Positions 17,624-25,378 of a stretch of DNA of 64,000 nt are shown here, piece by piece. Position numbers and translations under genes: made by a program. Source of the DNA: Paraburkholderia caffeinilytica (GTDB lineage Bacteria > Pseudomonadota > Gammaproteobacteria > Burkholderiales > Burkholderiaceae). Below the pieces are notes generated by a model. The model saw only the letters and a program-made list of their open reading frames with translations, had not been told where the DNA came from and did not search any database. The stretch spans positions 3,782,001 through 3,846,000 of the forward strand of contig NZ_CP031467.1 of assembly GCF_003368325.1 (NCBI RefSeq), in the 5' to 3' direction. Every line of letters begins with the position of its first letter. Within the stretch, counting starts at the first letter, position 1.

Positions 17624-17649
17624 ATTGGACGATGGACGCTTCGTCCAAT
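17624..17649. repeat. Inverted repeat downstream of the NRPS
   Basis: ATTGGACGA (17624-17632) and TCGTCCAAT (17641-17649) are perfect 9-bp arms with an 8-nt spacer. There is no T-run, so this is more likely an operator or an attenuating hairpin for the following monooxygenase gene than a classical terminator. The rest of the 265-bp gap (17497-17761) shows nothing else clear. Confidence 0.5.
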
Positions 17650-17761
17650 TCGCAGCGTGGGCGGATCTAGAATGGGCGGGGGAGCACTTGGACACGAGTC
17701 TACGAACGAAGTCGTCTTTCGGGCGACGATCTTCGAATCTGAGCAGTAGGGAGAAAACAGA

Positions 17762-18856
17762 GTGACAACCTTTGCTGAAATCGAACGCCTGTTGCTTCGG
17801 CTGGGAGTCGCAATCCCAATCATTCAGGCGCCGATGGCAGGAACCGGGACGATGGCGCTGGCCGCTGCGGTGTCTAACGCCGGCGCATTGGGTTCGCTTG
17901 CGGTCGGTGCGATGGATCCCAAGGCCGCACGCCAGTCGATCCGTGGGTTGCGAGAACTGACTAGCAAGCCGTTCAACGTGAACGTGTTCGCTCATGTTCC
18001 GCCCATGCCTGATCTGGATCGGGAGACGCGTTGGATCAAGTTTCTGGCGCCGCTTTTCGGCGAAGTCGGCAGCACACCGCCCGCGCGCTTGACGGAAATT
18101 TACAGGAGCTTCGTTGCTGACGACGCGATGCTGGAAGTCTTTCTGGAAGAACGCCCCCAAGTCGTCAGTTTCCATTTGGGCCTGCCTTCGAGGGAACGCA
18201 TCGCCGTACTACGGGAGGCTGGCATTATTCTGTTTGCGACTGCCACGTCTGTTGAAGAGGCACAGACAATCGAGGGCGCGGGCGTCGACGTGATTGTAGC
18301 TCAGGGTATTGAAGCCGGAGGACATCGCGGCGTATTCGACCCGGCGGCAAATTCAGACGAAGCATTGAGTACGCTCGCGCTCGTATCGCGGCTGGCGCGA
18401 CAGACGTCGCTTCCGATCGTTGCTGCTGGAGGCATCATGGATGGCGCAGGTATCGCTGCGGCGTTGGCGGCCGGCGCGCAAGCCGTGCAGCTCGGCACGG
18501 CGTTCATCCTCACTCCAGAATCTGCCGCTGATTCTGCGTATCGTGCCGCGCTGACTGACCCATCAGCTCACACAGAGCTAACAGCGGCCATCTCAGGACG
18601 TCCCGCGCGCTGCATCGCCAACCGCTTTACCGAGGCCGGACGGCGACTCGACGGTGTGGCGATTCCCGACTATCCGATTGCATATGATGCGGGCAGAGCA
18701 CTGCATGCGGCAGCCAAAGCGTACGGCAACTTGCAATTTTCGGCGCACTGGGCGGGGCAGGGATTGGCGCTGTCGCGAGACATGCCGGCTGCACAAATGG
18801 TCAAGGTGCTCGCAGAGGAGTTACGGAAGGCTGCGCCCACACTGTGCCCGCACTGA
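17762..18856 (+). CDS. Nitronate monooxygenase (class I, 2-nitropropane dioxygenase family)
   Basis: A 364-residue FMN TIM-barrel enzyme that oxidises alkyl nitronates to carbonyl compounds plus nitrite. Motifs are IQAPMAGTGTMALAAAVSNA at the N-terminus, VDVIVAQGIEAGGHRG with the active-site His near residue 190, LPIVAAGGIMDG and AVQLGTAFILTPES at the phosphate-binding loop. It starts at GTG after AGGGAGA. It follows the NRPS by 265 bp in the same direction. With an AurF-type oxygenase capable of making nitro compounds close by, it may process or detoxify a nitro or nitronate intermediate (inference). Such genes are also common as general detoxifiers. Confidence 0.88.
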   Translation: MTTFAEIERLLLRLGVAIPIIQAPMAGTGTMALAAAVSNAGALGSLAVGAMDPKAARQSIRGLRELTSKPFNVNVFAHVPPMPDLDRETRWIKFLAPLFGEVGSTPPARLTEIYRSFVADDAMLEVFLEERPQVVSFHLGLPSRERIAVLREAGIILFATATSVEEAQTIEGAGVDVIVAQGIEAGGHRGVFDPAANSDEALSTLALVSRLARQTSLPIVAAGGIMDGAGIAAALAAGAQAVQLGTAFILTPESAADSAYRAALTDPSAHTELTAAISGRPARCIANRFTEAGRRLDGVAIPDYPIAYDAGRALHAAAKAYGNLQFSAHWAGQGLALSRDMPAAQMVKVLAEELRKAAPTLCPH

Positions 18857-18910
18857 TCGCGTGTGAACGGTGAGTGATTTTGTTCGGCCATAGAGGAGAC
18901 TGAAATCGAC

Positions 18911-19540
18911 ATGCGTATAGCCTTATTGGGTTCCCGGCGCAGTCCGTTTGTGCGGAAAATTCGCGTCGTTCTGGACGAGAAGAATCTGGAATACGAATTG
19001 TTGGAGGTGGAGATATCGAGCTCCAATTCGCCGGTCTTCGCGTACAACCCACTCGGAAAGGTTCCATGCCTTGTCGCCGGAGATATCGATAACGGCGAAT
19101 CATTTTACGATTCGAGCGTAATCGTTGAGTATCTGGACTTCCTTTCTCCGACCCCCCGCATGTACCCGTCTGGATCGCTAGAGCGGGTGAGGGCCCGCCG
19201 CATCGAGGCGTTAGCCGACGGAGTGCTGGATGCAGGGATTCTTGCTCGCTCCGAACTCGTTGAACGCGCTGATGAGCTGCGAAATCCTGAATGGATCTGG
19301 CGGCAGATGAAGAAAATCCACTCGGGAGTCGCGGCGCTATCGCAAGCACTCAGTGGCGACCGCTACTATTGTGGTAACACGCTGACGATCGCAGACATCT
19401 CCACTTCTGTTACGTTGGCTTGGCTGGATTTCAGATTTCCCGAAGTTAATTGGTCGGCGCGTTTTCCAAATCTCCGGCGGCTCTTATCGGAAACCGGCTC
19501 CCGGACATCATTTACCTCTAGCGAACCTTGGGCTAGCTAG
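18911..19540 (+). CDS. Glutathione S-transferase family protein
   Basis: A 209-residue GST. The thioredoxin-fold start RIALLGSRRSPFVRKIRVVL carries the candidate Ser/Arg active site, GKVPCLV has the cis-Pro, and DSSVIVEYLDFL follows. The helical C-terminal domain includes GNTLTIADISTSVTLAWLDF, with the ADI capping motif. It lies 54 bp after the nitronate monooxygenase and is probably in the same transcript. This is the second GST of the locus. Glutathione addition to, or reductive handling of, an electrophilic N-oxidised product is possible but unproven. Confidence 0.85.
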   Translation: MRIALLGSRRSPFVRKIRVVLDEKNLEYELLEVEISSSNSPVFAYNPLGKVPCLVAGDIDNGESFYDSSVIVEYLDFLSPTPRMYPSGSLERVRARRIEALADGVLDAGILARSELVERADELRNPEWIWRQMKKIHSGVAALSQALSGDRYYCGNTLTIADISTSVTLAWLDFRFPEVNWSARFPNLRRLLSETGSRTSFTSSEPWAS

Positions 19541-19692
19541 TGTGGAGATGCCGTTTTGCTACGTTGCATTACATGCTGCGCGGGGCGCTAACGGGGCCTG
19601 ACATAGGGAGTCCCTTCGGCAGCCGGTCACGACAATCCGGAGAACGGAACATCCAGACACAACTCGTTAGGTGCGGTCAATCCGCTGCGGGA

Positions 19693-20025
19693 TTAGACGC
19701 TCAATGCAGCGATGATCGCCCTGGCCGTGAGCGCGCCGTTGTAGCTCGTGTAGAAGCCAAATACGTCATAGACCGCGCTACCCCAGTCGCCCTGGACTTC
19801 GGCCGGCAGAGAAGCGTTTTGAGCGGTATCGGACACGTTTCGAACAAAGGTAAACTGCAACCCCTGTTGCAGACAGACCTGGGCGATGACTGCATCGTCC
19901 ATTTCAATCACGGCGAAGTTGTCGTAAGAACCCGCCGGCAAACTTGCACATGATGTCGGCATTATCGCAACGTCGCGGCTCGCGGAATTCACCTTCACTT
20001 TCTCGGTTCCCCGTTGATAGGCCAT
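19693..20025 (-). pseudogene. Nucleoside phosphorylase-fold protein, C-terminal fragment
   Basis: The 110-residue frame contains DNFAVIEMDDAVIAQVCLQ, then FVRNVSDTAQN and WGSAVYDVFGFYTSYNGALT. It looks like the C-terminal third of a purine-nucleoside-phosphorylase/nucleosidase-fold protein: a conserved Glu-Met-Asp substrate segment, a VSD motif and a final helix. There is no complete N-terminal domain upstream, so I treat it as a truncated gene. The family call is from pattern memory and moderate. Confidence 0.45.
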
Positions 20026-20108
20026 CCAGATATAGATGGATCGCAGTTCAGTGTCGCATATGTAGCCGCGCCCGTGCGGTCAGCGCAGCAGCGTTGGGCA
20101 CGATGTCA

Positions 20109-20240
20109 TCGGGGCTCGATATGGCCAGGCCGCTCCGTCAGCGATTGCGGGCGGTCATCAAACAGCGCCGCGTAGTAGACCGTGTTCGACAACACATTCT
20201 TGACGTAGTCGCGGGTTTCGTTGAACGGAATCCGTAGACC
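20109..20240 (-). pseudogene. slt: Soluble lytic transglycosylase C-terminal tail fragment
   Basis: The minus strand from 20240 down to the stop at about 20109 reads RIPFNETRDYVKNVLSNTVY then YAALFDDRPQSLTERPG. This closely matches the C-terminal end of Slt-type lytic murein transglycosylases (IPF.ETR.YVK.VL.N...Y). Only about 43 codons survive. The break at ~20240 coincides with the possible IS terminus. Confidence 0.7.
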
Positions 20241-20245
20241 GCATT

Positions 20246-20281
20246 AAAAGTGTCACTGGTTCGCAAGTAAAACTGTCACTT
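20246..20281. repeat. Possible IS21-family terminus (TGTCACT direct repeats)
   Basis: TGTCACT occurs at 20251-20257 and again at 20274-20280, 23 bp apart, joined by ggttcgcaagtaaaac. Repeated TGTCAC blocks of this kind are typical of IS21-like ends. It directly abuts the truncated transglycosylase. No transposase gene is left. Confidence 0.35.
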
Positions 20282-20483
20282 ATGGCGTGCACCGCTTCAC
20301 TCCGAACTTTCTTACGCGTGCGCAGGAATCCAAATATGGAATTCTTTGTTCACTTCAATATGGCGTGCGGATAACGTATTTCACTTCCCATGGCGACACG
20401 GCATAAATATGCCGGCGATTCGTGGTGCAAGGTTTCAGTGGATTGATCGTGAGCAGCACAGGCTACAGTTACCGGAGCGAGGT

Positions 20484-21182
20484 ATGTCAACAGAGCTGAT
20501 TTCCAGGGCGTCGCCGTCGAGCGCATATCCATGCGGGTACGGGCGTCGCCAACGGAATCCGGTTCGCCGTTACGCCGGTATTACCGTGGTTCTGCTGCTG
20601 CATGTCTTCTTCATCTGGGCGCTGATGAATGGCCTCGCGAATAAGGTCGTGCAGATCGTGCAGAAGCCGATCGAGACCAGGATCATCGAACCGGTGAAAC
20701 CGCCACCGCCGCCCCCCATCCCGACGGTGAAACTGCCCCCGCCGAAGTTCACGCCGCCACCGCCACCGCGGCCGTTTGTGCCGCCGCCAGAAGTGGCGCT
20801 CACGCCGCCGCCCGCGCCGACGATCACGCATCAGGCCACGCCAGAGCCGACGCCGGTCGCACCGCCGCCCGCGCCCGTAGCGCCGCCGCCGCCCGCGCCC
20901 GCGAAGCCGGTTAGCCACGTCATCGGCGTCGTGTGCCCGAACTCGGACGAGATCCGCCGCTCGATGGGCTACCCGCAGGAAGCGCAGGACAACAACATCA
21001 CGGGCGACGTGACGGTCTCTTTCGTTGTCGACCCGCAGGGGCACGTAACCGACGAGAAGGTCGAGCAGTCCGCCGATCCGATCCTTGATCGAGCGGCCTT
21101 CATCGCGGTGAAGAAGTTCAACTGCATTTCGCAAGGACAGCCGGTTCGCGTACAGGTGCCGTTCTCGTTCAACCTGAACTGA
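20484..21182 (+). CDS. tonB: TonB energy transducer
   Basis: A 232-residue TonB. One N-terminal membrane anchor (residues ~34-52, ITVVLLLHVFFIWALMNGLA) is followed by a long Pro-rich periplasmic spacer (residues ~65-150, PPPPPPIPTVKLPPPK and repeats). The C-terminal TonB_C domain contains GDVTVSFVVDPQGHVTDEKV and ends in VPFSFNLN. I chose ATG 20484, preceded by GGAGCGAGG; the longer frame has no such signal. It starts a tonB-exbB-exbD-exbD cluster that should energise the TonB-dependent receptor at 26459 (inference from proximity). Confidence 0.92.
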   Translation: MSTELISRASPSSAYPCGYGRRQRNPVRRYAGITVVLLLHVFFIWALMNGLANKVVQIVQKPIETRIIEPVKPPPPPPIPTVKLPPPKFTPPPPPRPFVPPPEVALTPPPAPTITHQATPEPTPVAPPPAPVAPPPPAPAKPVSHVIGVVCPNSDEIRRSMGYPQEAQDNNITGDVTVSFVVDPQGHVTDEKVEQSADPILDRAAFIAVKKFNCISQGQPVRVQVPFSFNLN

Positions 21183-21257
21183 GTGGCGCGTGAGCGGTCC
21201 TGGCTTGCCTCGATGCAAACCCGTTCAATATCAATGACTGCACCATCTGGAGCATGT

Positions 21258-22172
21258 ATGAAGAAGCGTTCCTTTGCCGCCGTGGCGGTTAGCCTGCTCA
21301 TCTCGGCTACGGCCGTCAGCTTCCTCGGCGCGCCGCGGGCGGTTCGGGCCCAGGCGAGCGCGCCGGCCGTTTCCGCAGCGGTCACGGCCGGCGCGTCAGG
21401 TGTAGACCACGTCCCGGTGGCGTCGCAGACGACAGCGGCCATCGACCAGCCGGTACCGCCGCCCATCGCGGCGACGAGTACCGAGGTGACCAACCCGTAC
21501 GGTCTCGGCGCGTTATGGGCGAACGGCGACTTCGTCGCGCGTTTCGTGCTGATTCTGCTCGTGCTTATGTCGATGGGAAGCTGGTACATCATGATCACCA
21601 AGTTCTTCGAGCAACTGCGTGCTAACCATCGCGCGAAATCGGCCGACGAGCAGTTGTGGAGTGCGCCGTCGCTCGCGCAAGGCGCGGAGCAGCTCGATGA
21701 GAATTCGCCGTTCCGTTTTATTGCACAGGTGGGGATAGAGGCCGGGAAGCACCATGACGAAGCCTTGCTCGAAGCGGTGGATCGCAACACCTGGATCGAC
21801 GTGTCGATCGAGCGCGCCATCACCAACGTGTCGAACCGCTTGCAGGACGGTCTCGCGTTCCTCGGCACGGTGGGCTCGACGGCGCCGTTCGTCGGCCTGT
21901 TCGGCACGGTATGGGGGATTTATCACGCGCTCACCGCGATCGGCATCGCCGGGCAGGCGTCGATCGACAAGGTGGCGGGTCCGGTCGGTGAAGCACTGAT
22001 CATGACGGCGATTGGTCTCGCGGTCGCGGTGCCGGCCGTGCTGGGCTATAACTTCCTCGTGCGTCGGAACAAGTCGGTAATGGAGCGCGTGCGTGCGTTC
22101 GGCGCGCAGTTGCACACAGTCCTTCTGCCTGGCACGAAGCGTCAGGTACGCGCGGTCGCGAACGCGCATTGA
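21258..22172 (+). CDS. exbB: ExbB proton-channel subunit (MotA/TolQ/ExbB)
   Basis: A 304-residue protein with a cleavable-looking signal sequence (KKRSFAAVAVSLLISATAV) and an Ala/Pro-rich periplasmic segment to residue ~85. Three membrane helices follow: FVARFVLILLVLMSMGSWYI, then GTVGSTAPFVGLFGTVWGIY and AVAVPAVLGYNFLVRRN. The TAPFVGLFGTVWGI stretch is the family signature. ATG 21258 follows TGGAGC. ExbB and ExbD form the proton-driven motor for TonB. A long periplasmic N-terminus is usual for this ExbB subtype. Confidence 0.92.
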   Translation: MKKRSFAAVAVSLLISATAVSFLGAPRAVRAQASAPAVSAAVTAGASGVDHVPVASQTTAAIDQPVPPPIAATSTEVTNPYGLGALWANGDFVARFVLILLVLMSMGSWYIMITKFFEQLRANHRAKSADEQLWSAPSLAQGAEQLDENSPFRFIAQVGIEAGKHHDEALLEAVDRNTWIDVSIERAITNVSNRLQDGLAFLGTVGSTAPFVGLFGTVWGIYHALTAIGIAGQASIDKVAGPVGEALIMTAIGLAVAVPAVLGYNFLVRRNKSVMERVRAFGAQLHTVLLPGTKRQVRAVANAH

Positions 22173-22200
22173 GCCAACCCAACAGGCGGAGCTAGAAGTC

Positions 22201-22626
22201 ATGGCCATAAACGTTGGACAGGACGGTCAGGAGGATGAGGTGATCGCCGCCATCAACACGACGCCGCTCGTCGACGTGATGCTGGTGCTGCTGATCATCT
22301 TCCTGATCACGATTCCGGTCGTCACGCACACCATACCGGTGCAGTTGCCGAAGGAGACGGTGAATCCGTTGCAGACCAAACCGGACAGCATCGAGATCGC
22401 GGTCAACAAGGACGGCGACCTGTTCTGGAACGAGAAGCTGGTCGATCGGCCGACGCTGCTCGCGCGGCTGAAGGTGGCGTCCGTCAAGTTACCTCAGCCT
22501 GAGGTGCATGTACGCGGTGACCAGATTACACGCTATGAATTCATCGGACGTGTAGTCACGGCCTGCGAGCGTGCCGGGATCTCGAAGGTGTCATTTATTA
22601 CTCAGCCGCCGGTGCACGGCGGCTAG
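22201..22626 (+). CDS. exbD: ExbD motor subunit, copy 1
   Basis: A 141-residue ExbD/TolR protein: short cytoplasmic N-terminus, then INTTPLVDVMLVLLIIFLIT, in which the Asp of LVDVML is the proton-carrying residue, and a periplasmic domain with EIAVNKDGDLFWNE. The start is 28 bp after exbB. It is homologous to the next gene. Confidence 0.92.
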   Translation: MAINVGQDGQEDEVIAAINTTPLVDVMLVLLIIFLITIPVVTHTIPVQLPKETVNPLQTKPDSIEIAVNKDGDLFWNEKLVDRPTLLARLKVASVKLPQPEVHVRGDQITRYEFIGRVVTACERAGISKVSFITQPPVHGG

Positions 22627-22684
22627 CTTTGCATGGGATCGGAGTAAGCGCTAAAGCGCTAACTCTGGTCGACAGGAGCACACA

Positions 22685-23110
22685 ATGGGAATGAACGTAT
22701 CCTCAGGCGGCAGCGAGCCCGACGTGATGGTCGACATCAATACCACGCCACTGATCGACGTGATGCTGGTGTTGCTGATCATGCTGATCATCACGATTCC
22801 GATCCAGATGCACTCGGTGAAGATGAACCTGCCGGTCGGCAACCCGCCGCCGCAGGCCGTGCCGCCGCCGGTCGTGCAGGTCGACATCGATTTCGACGGC
22901 ACGATCAGGTGGAACGGCGCGCCGGTTGCCGCCGGCGCTGATCTTGAGAAGCATATGGCCGAGGTCGCCGGGCAGCCGGACCAGCCGGAGATTCATCTGT
23001 TGCCGAACAAGCTTGCACCGTACAGGGACGTGGCCGCCGTGCTGGCGGCTGCGCAGCGCGAAGGGGCGACGAAGATCGGGCTCATCGGCAATGAGCAATA
23101 TATGCAGTGA
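22685..23110 (+). CDS. exbD: ExbD motor subunit, copy 2
   Basis: A second 141-residue ExbD. INTTPLIDVMLVLLIMLIIT carries the membrane Asp, and the periplasmic part has QVDIDFDGTIRWNG. It follows copy 1 by 58 bp, a gap containing two AGCGCT palindromes, and has its own AGGAG. Two divergent ExbD proteins with one ExbB is a known arrangement in Xanthomonas and Burkholderia TonB systems. The copies may form a mixed dimer. Confidence 0.92.
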   Translation: MGMNVSSGGSEPDVMVDINTTPLIDVMLVLLIMLIITIPIQMHSVKMNLPVGNPPPQAVPPPVVQVDIDFDGTIRWNGAPVAAGADLEKHMAEVAGQPDQPEIHLLPNKLAPYRDVAAVLAAAQREGATKIGLIGNEQYMQ

Positions 23111-23186
23111 GCGCGCGCGACCAGCAGACGGCAGAGGTTTGTCGCCCGGCGTCTGACCGGATGGCCCGCGTCACAAAGGAGATCCC

Positions 23187-24179
23187 ATGAGTACCCTCCA
23201 CAATGAAATCGACCTGGATGCCGACGGACGTCACGTGGGCTATCTGCGTCTGCCGCACTCGGTTCATCGTTCGGCGTATGGCTGGATTCCGATTCCGATC
23301 GCATCGGTGCGCAATGGCGACGGCCCCGTCGTGCTGCTGATGGGGGGCAATCACGGTGACGAGTACGAAGGGCAGGTGCTGGTCTCCAGTCTGATTCGCG
23401 AGATTGAGCCGCAGTGGGTGCGCGGCCAACTGATCTTTTTGCCGATGGCGAATTTTCCGGCTGCGGTCGCGGGCCTGAGGACTTCGCCGCTCGACGGCGG
23501 TAACCTGAACCGCAGTTTTCCAGGAGACCCGCAAGGCTCGCCAACAGCCGCGATCGCCGACTACATCGAGCACACACTGCTCGCACGCGCGCAATACCTG
23601 ATCGACCTGCATTCGGGCGGAAGTTCGCTTCTTTACGACGGCGCCAATATGCTGGCTATCGAGCCGCGCGATCCCGAAGAGGAAGAGCGGCTCAAAGCAT
23701 TGCTCACTGCGTTCGGGTTGCCGCGCGCATTTCTGCATCGGCCGAATCCGGTCCATGCGGCGACCGCCGCGCGGCGCCAGGGCGCGATTTCCATCCTCAC
23801 GGAGCTCGGCGGGGGCGGCACCGTACAGGCGAGCCTGCTGCGCGATGCGCGACATGGACTGCTGAATCTGCTCGGCTTCATCGGCGTGTTGAGCGGACCA
23901 CTCGTACCGGACGGTCCGCCCGCGCGGACGCGCTTCTTCACGGTGTCCGGCTCGCGCCACTACGTGTATGCCTATGATCACGGCGTGTACGAGCCACTCG
24001 TCGAATTGGGCGATCAGGTCGCGGCGGGCCAGCCCGCGGCGCGAATCCATTTCCCCGACACGCCGCTAAGGGAACCCGTCACCGCATTTTTCGCGAGCGC
24101 GGGCGAGGTCGTTTGCAAACGTGTGCCGGCCGCCGTGGAGCGTGGCGACTGCCTGTTCCATCTCGCTGAACCGGTTTAA
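23187..24179 (+). CDS. Succinylglutamate desuccinylase/aspartoacylase-family zinc deacylase
   Basis: A 330-residue M14-like zinc amidohydrolase. The metal site is visible in MGGNHGDEYEGQVL (His and Glu) and IDLHSGG (second His near residue 140). The general base is likely the Glu of ILTELGGGG near residue 215. The C-terminal beta domain (YAYDHGVYEPLVELGDQVAAG) is typical of the DoeB-like branch, which removes acyl groups from N-acylated amino acids. The start follows AAAGGAG. Located between the TonB motor and two GNATs, it fits the deacetylation step of an acetylate-oxidise-deacetylate salvage route (inference). Confidence 0.85.
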   Translation: MSTLHNEIDLDADGRHVGYLRLPHSVHRSAYGWIPIPIASVRNGDGPVVLLMGGNHGDEYEGQVLVSSLIREIEPQWVRGQLIFLPMANFPAAVAGLRTSPLDGGNLNRSFPGDPQGSPTAAIADYIEHTLLARAQYLIDLHSGGSSLLYDGANMLAIEPRDPEEEERLKALLTAFGLPRAFLHRPNPVHAATAARRQGAISILTELGGGGTVQASLLRDARHGLLNLLGFIGVLSGPLVPDGPPARTRFFTVSGSRHYVYAYDHGVYEPLVELGDQVAAGQPAARIHFPDTPLREPVTAFFASAGEVVCKRVPAAVERGDCLFHLAEPV

Positions 24180-24771
24180 GGGTGATGTCGGATAAGTCCA
24201 GTGCCGCTATCGTGGAAGATTGCACGTTTTATCGGTGATCGCATCTGCGTTCGCAATGAGATGAATGGTGGCGTGGATTTAATTATTCAAATTGGTAGGA
24301 AGTGAAAAAATAACGTCGCTATTCTGGAAATTTACACGTTTTATTGGATTTTGAGGCGTGTTTCTATGGTCCGTCTGATCGCGTAGATCCAATATTTGAA
24401 GGCAATTTGAAATAATTGTGCAATTAACCGGTGCAAGTTCACGGCGTTGATTTTCTGAGCAATCTATACGAGCGTTGAGCTTCGGCAGTGATGCAATCAG
24501 ATGGATGAAAGCAATATGAAATACGTGTGCAATAAATATTGAGAAAATTAACCCGCCGTACTGATGGCGAGGTTCTTGCCGCTATCGCGCGGATAACGGC
24601 GTGAATTAAATTTACAAGATATACGGAATAACGATCCGTTAAATCTTTGGTTCATTCAGAACGGGTGGCCTGTTATCTTATTTATAGCTCGACGGCAATC
24701 AAAGTCGGACGGCAAAAGGAAAGGGATTCAACGACAGGAATGACAGGGATAAGACCTATCCCCTATCCAGC
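24180..24771. repeat. AT-rich spacer with diverged direct repeats
   Basis: A 590-bp non-coding, clearly AT-rich stretch between the deacylase and GNAT genes. Two repeat families are visible. CGCTATnnTGGAA...CACGTTTTATnGG occurs at 24205-24235 and 24317-24347 (112 bp apart). GCAATwTGAAATA...TGTGCAATwAA occurs at 24402-24427 and 24511-24536 (109 bp apart). No ORF or RNA is recognised. Its end holds GGGATA-AGACC-TATCCC (24746-24762), a small inverted repeat 9 bp before the GNAT start. Confidence 0.6.
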
Positions 24772-25320
24772 ATGACCTACGAAATTATTGATATTACACC
24801 GCTGGACCCCGTTGCACGTCCGCTATTGGACGCGCTGACCGTCGAATACACGACACGCTATCGCGACTTCCGGCCGGCAAGCGCGGCATCGGTAAGTGAA
24901 GAAATGATGCGTTATCCGGCCGAGTTGTTCGCACCACCCGAAGGCGCGTTCATCGTCGTCGTGCGCGATGGGGAGACGGTCGGCGGAGGTGCGTTCAAGC
25001 GCTATGACGCGACGACCGCGGAACTCAAGCGTATCTGGACACACGCCACTCAGCGGCGTCAGGGGCTAGGCCGCCGCGTCGTGCAAGAACTCGAAGCGCG
25101 AGCGTTGCGTCAGGGGTATCGCCGCGTCTATCTGACCACCGGCTTTAAACAGCCGGAAGCAGCAGGCCTCTATATCAATGCGGGATACGAGCCTCTGTTC
25201 GATCGTTCGATCGCACCGGAGATCCATTTTCGTCTTCCGTTTGGCAAGGACTTGCTGGAACCGGGCCGCGTCGATTCGTTACACGATCTGGTTGCGCCCG
25301 CGCCGCTCGGTCAACGGTAG
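24772..25320 (+). CDS. GNAT-family N-acetyltransferase (copy 1)
   Basis: A 182-residue acetyl-CoA-dependent N-acetyltransferase. The acetyl-CoA loop is RRQGLGRRVVQELE (motif A, residues ~98-111), preceded by the AELKRIWTHAT beta strand; PEAAGLYINAGYEPL is motif B. It is paralogous to the GNAT at 35941, sharing DPxARPL and ELxRYPxExFAPPxGAF. One copy lies at the start and the other at the end of the monooxygenase block. By analogy with the Bacillus SnaA/SnaB enzymes it may N-acetylate an S-modified cysteine (inference). Confidence 0.85.
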   Translation: MTYEIIDITPLDPVARPLLDALTVEYTTRYRDFRPASAASVSEEMMRYPAELFAPPEGAFIVVVRDGETVGGGAFKRYDATTAELKRIWTHATQRRQGLGRRVVQELEARALRQGYRRVYLTTGFKQPEAAGLYINAGYEPLFDRSIAPEIHFRLPFGKDLLEPGRVDSLHDLVAPAPLGQR

Positions 25321-25378
25321 TTACGCGCGTAACGCAGCGCATCGATCAATTTGTTCATCTCACGGGGTATATCGACTC

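Larger units (their letters stand above)
19541..20483. other. Junction region with gene fragments
   Basis: About 0.94 kb separating the NRPS locus from the TonB cluster. It holds two C-terminal gene fragments on the minus strand and a possible IS end, annotated separately. No intact gene is recognisable. The last ~200 bp before the tonB start should contain its promoter, but I cannot pick a convincing one. Confidence 0.6.

Noticed and set aside
7594..19540. Identification as the fragin/valdiazen (ham) or pvf cluster
   Set aside because: It shares the N-oxygenase plus A-T-R logic, but the synthetase has an E domain and the gene set and order differ. Identity is not supported.
20487..21218. 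243-codon minus-strand frame rich in Arg and Gly
   Set aside because: It is the complement of the tonB proline repeat region. The composition is explained by the CCG/CCX codons on the other strand.
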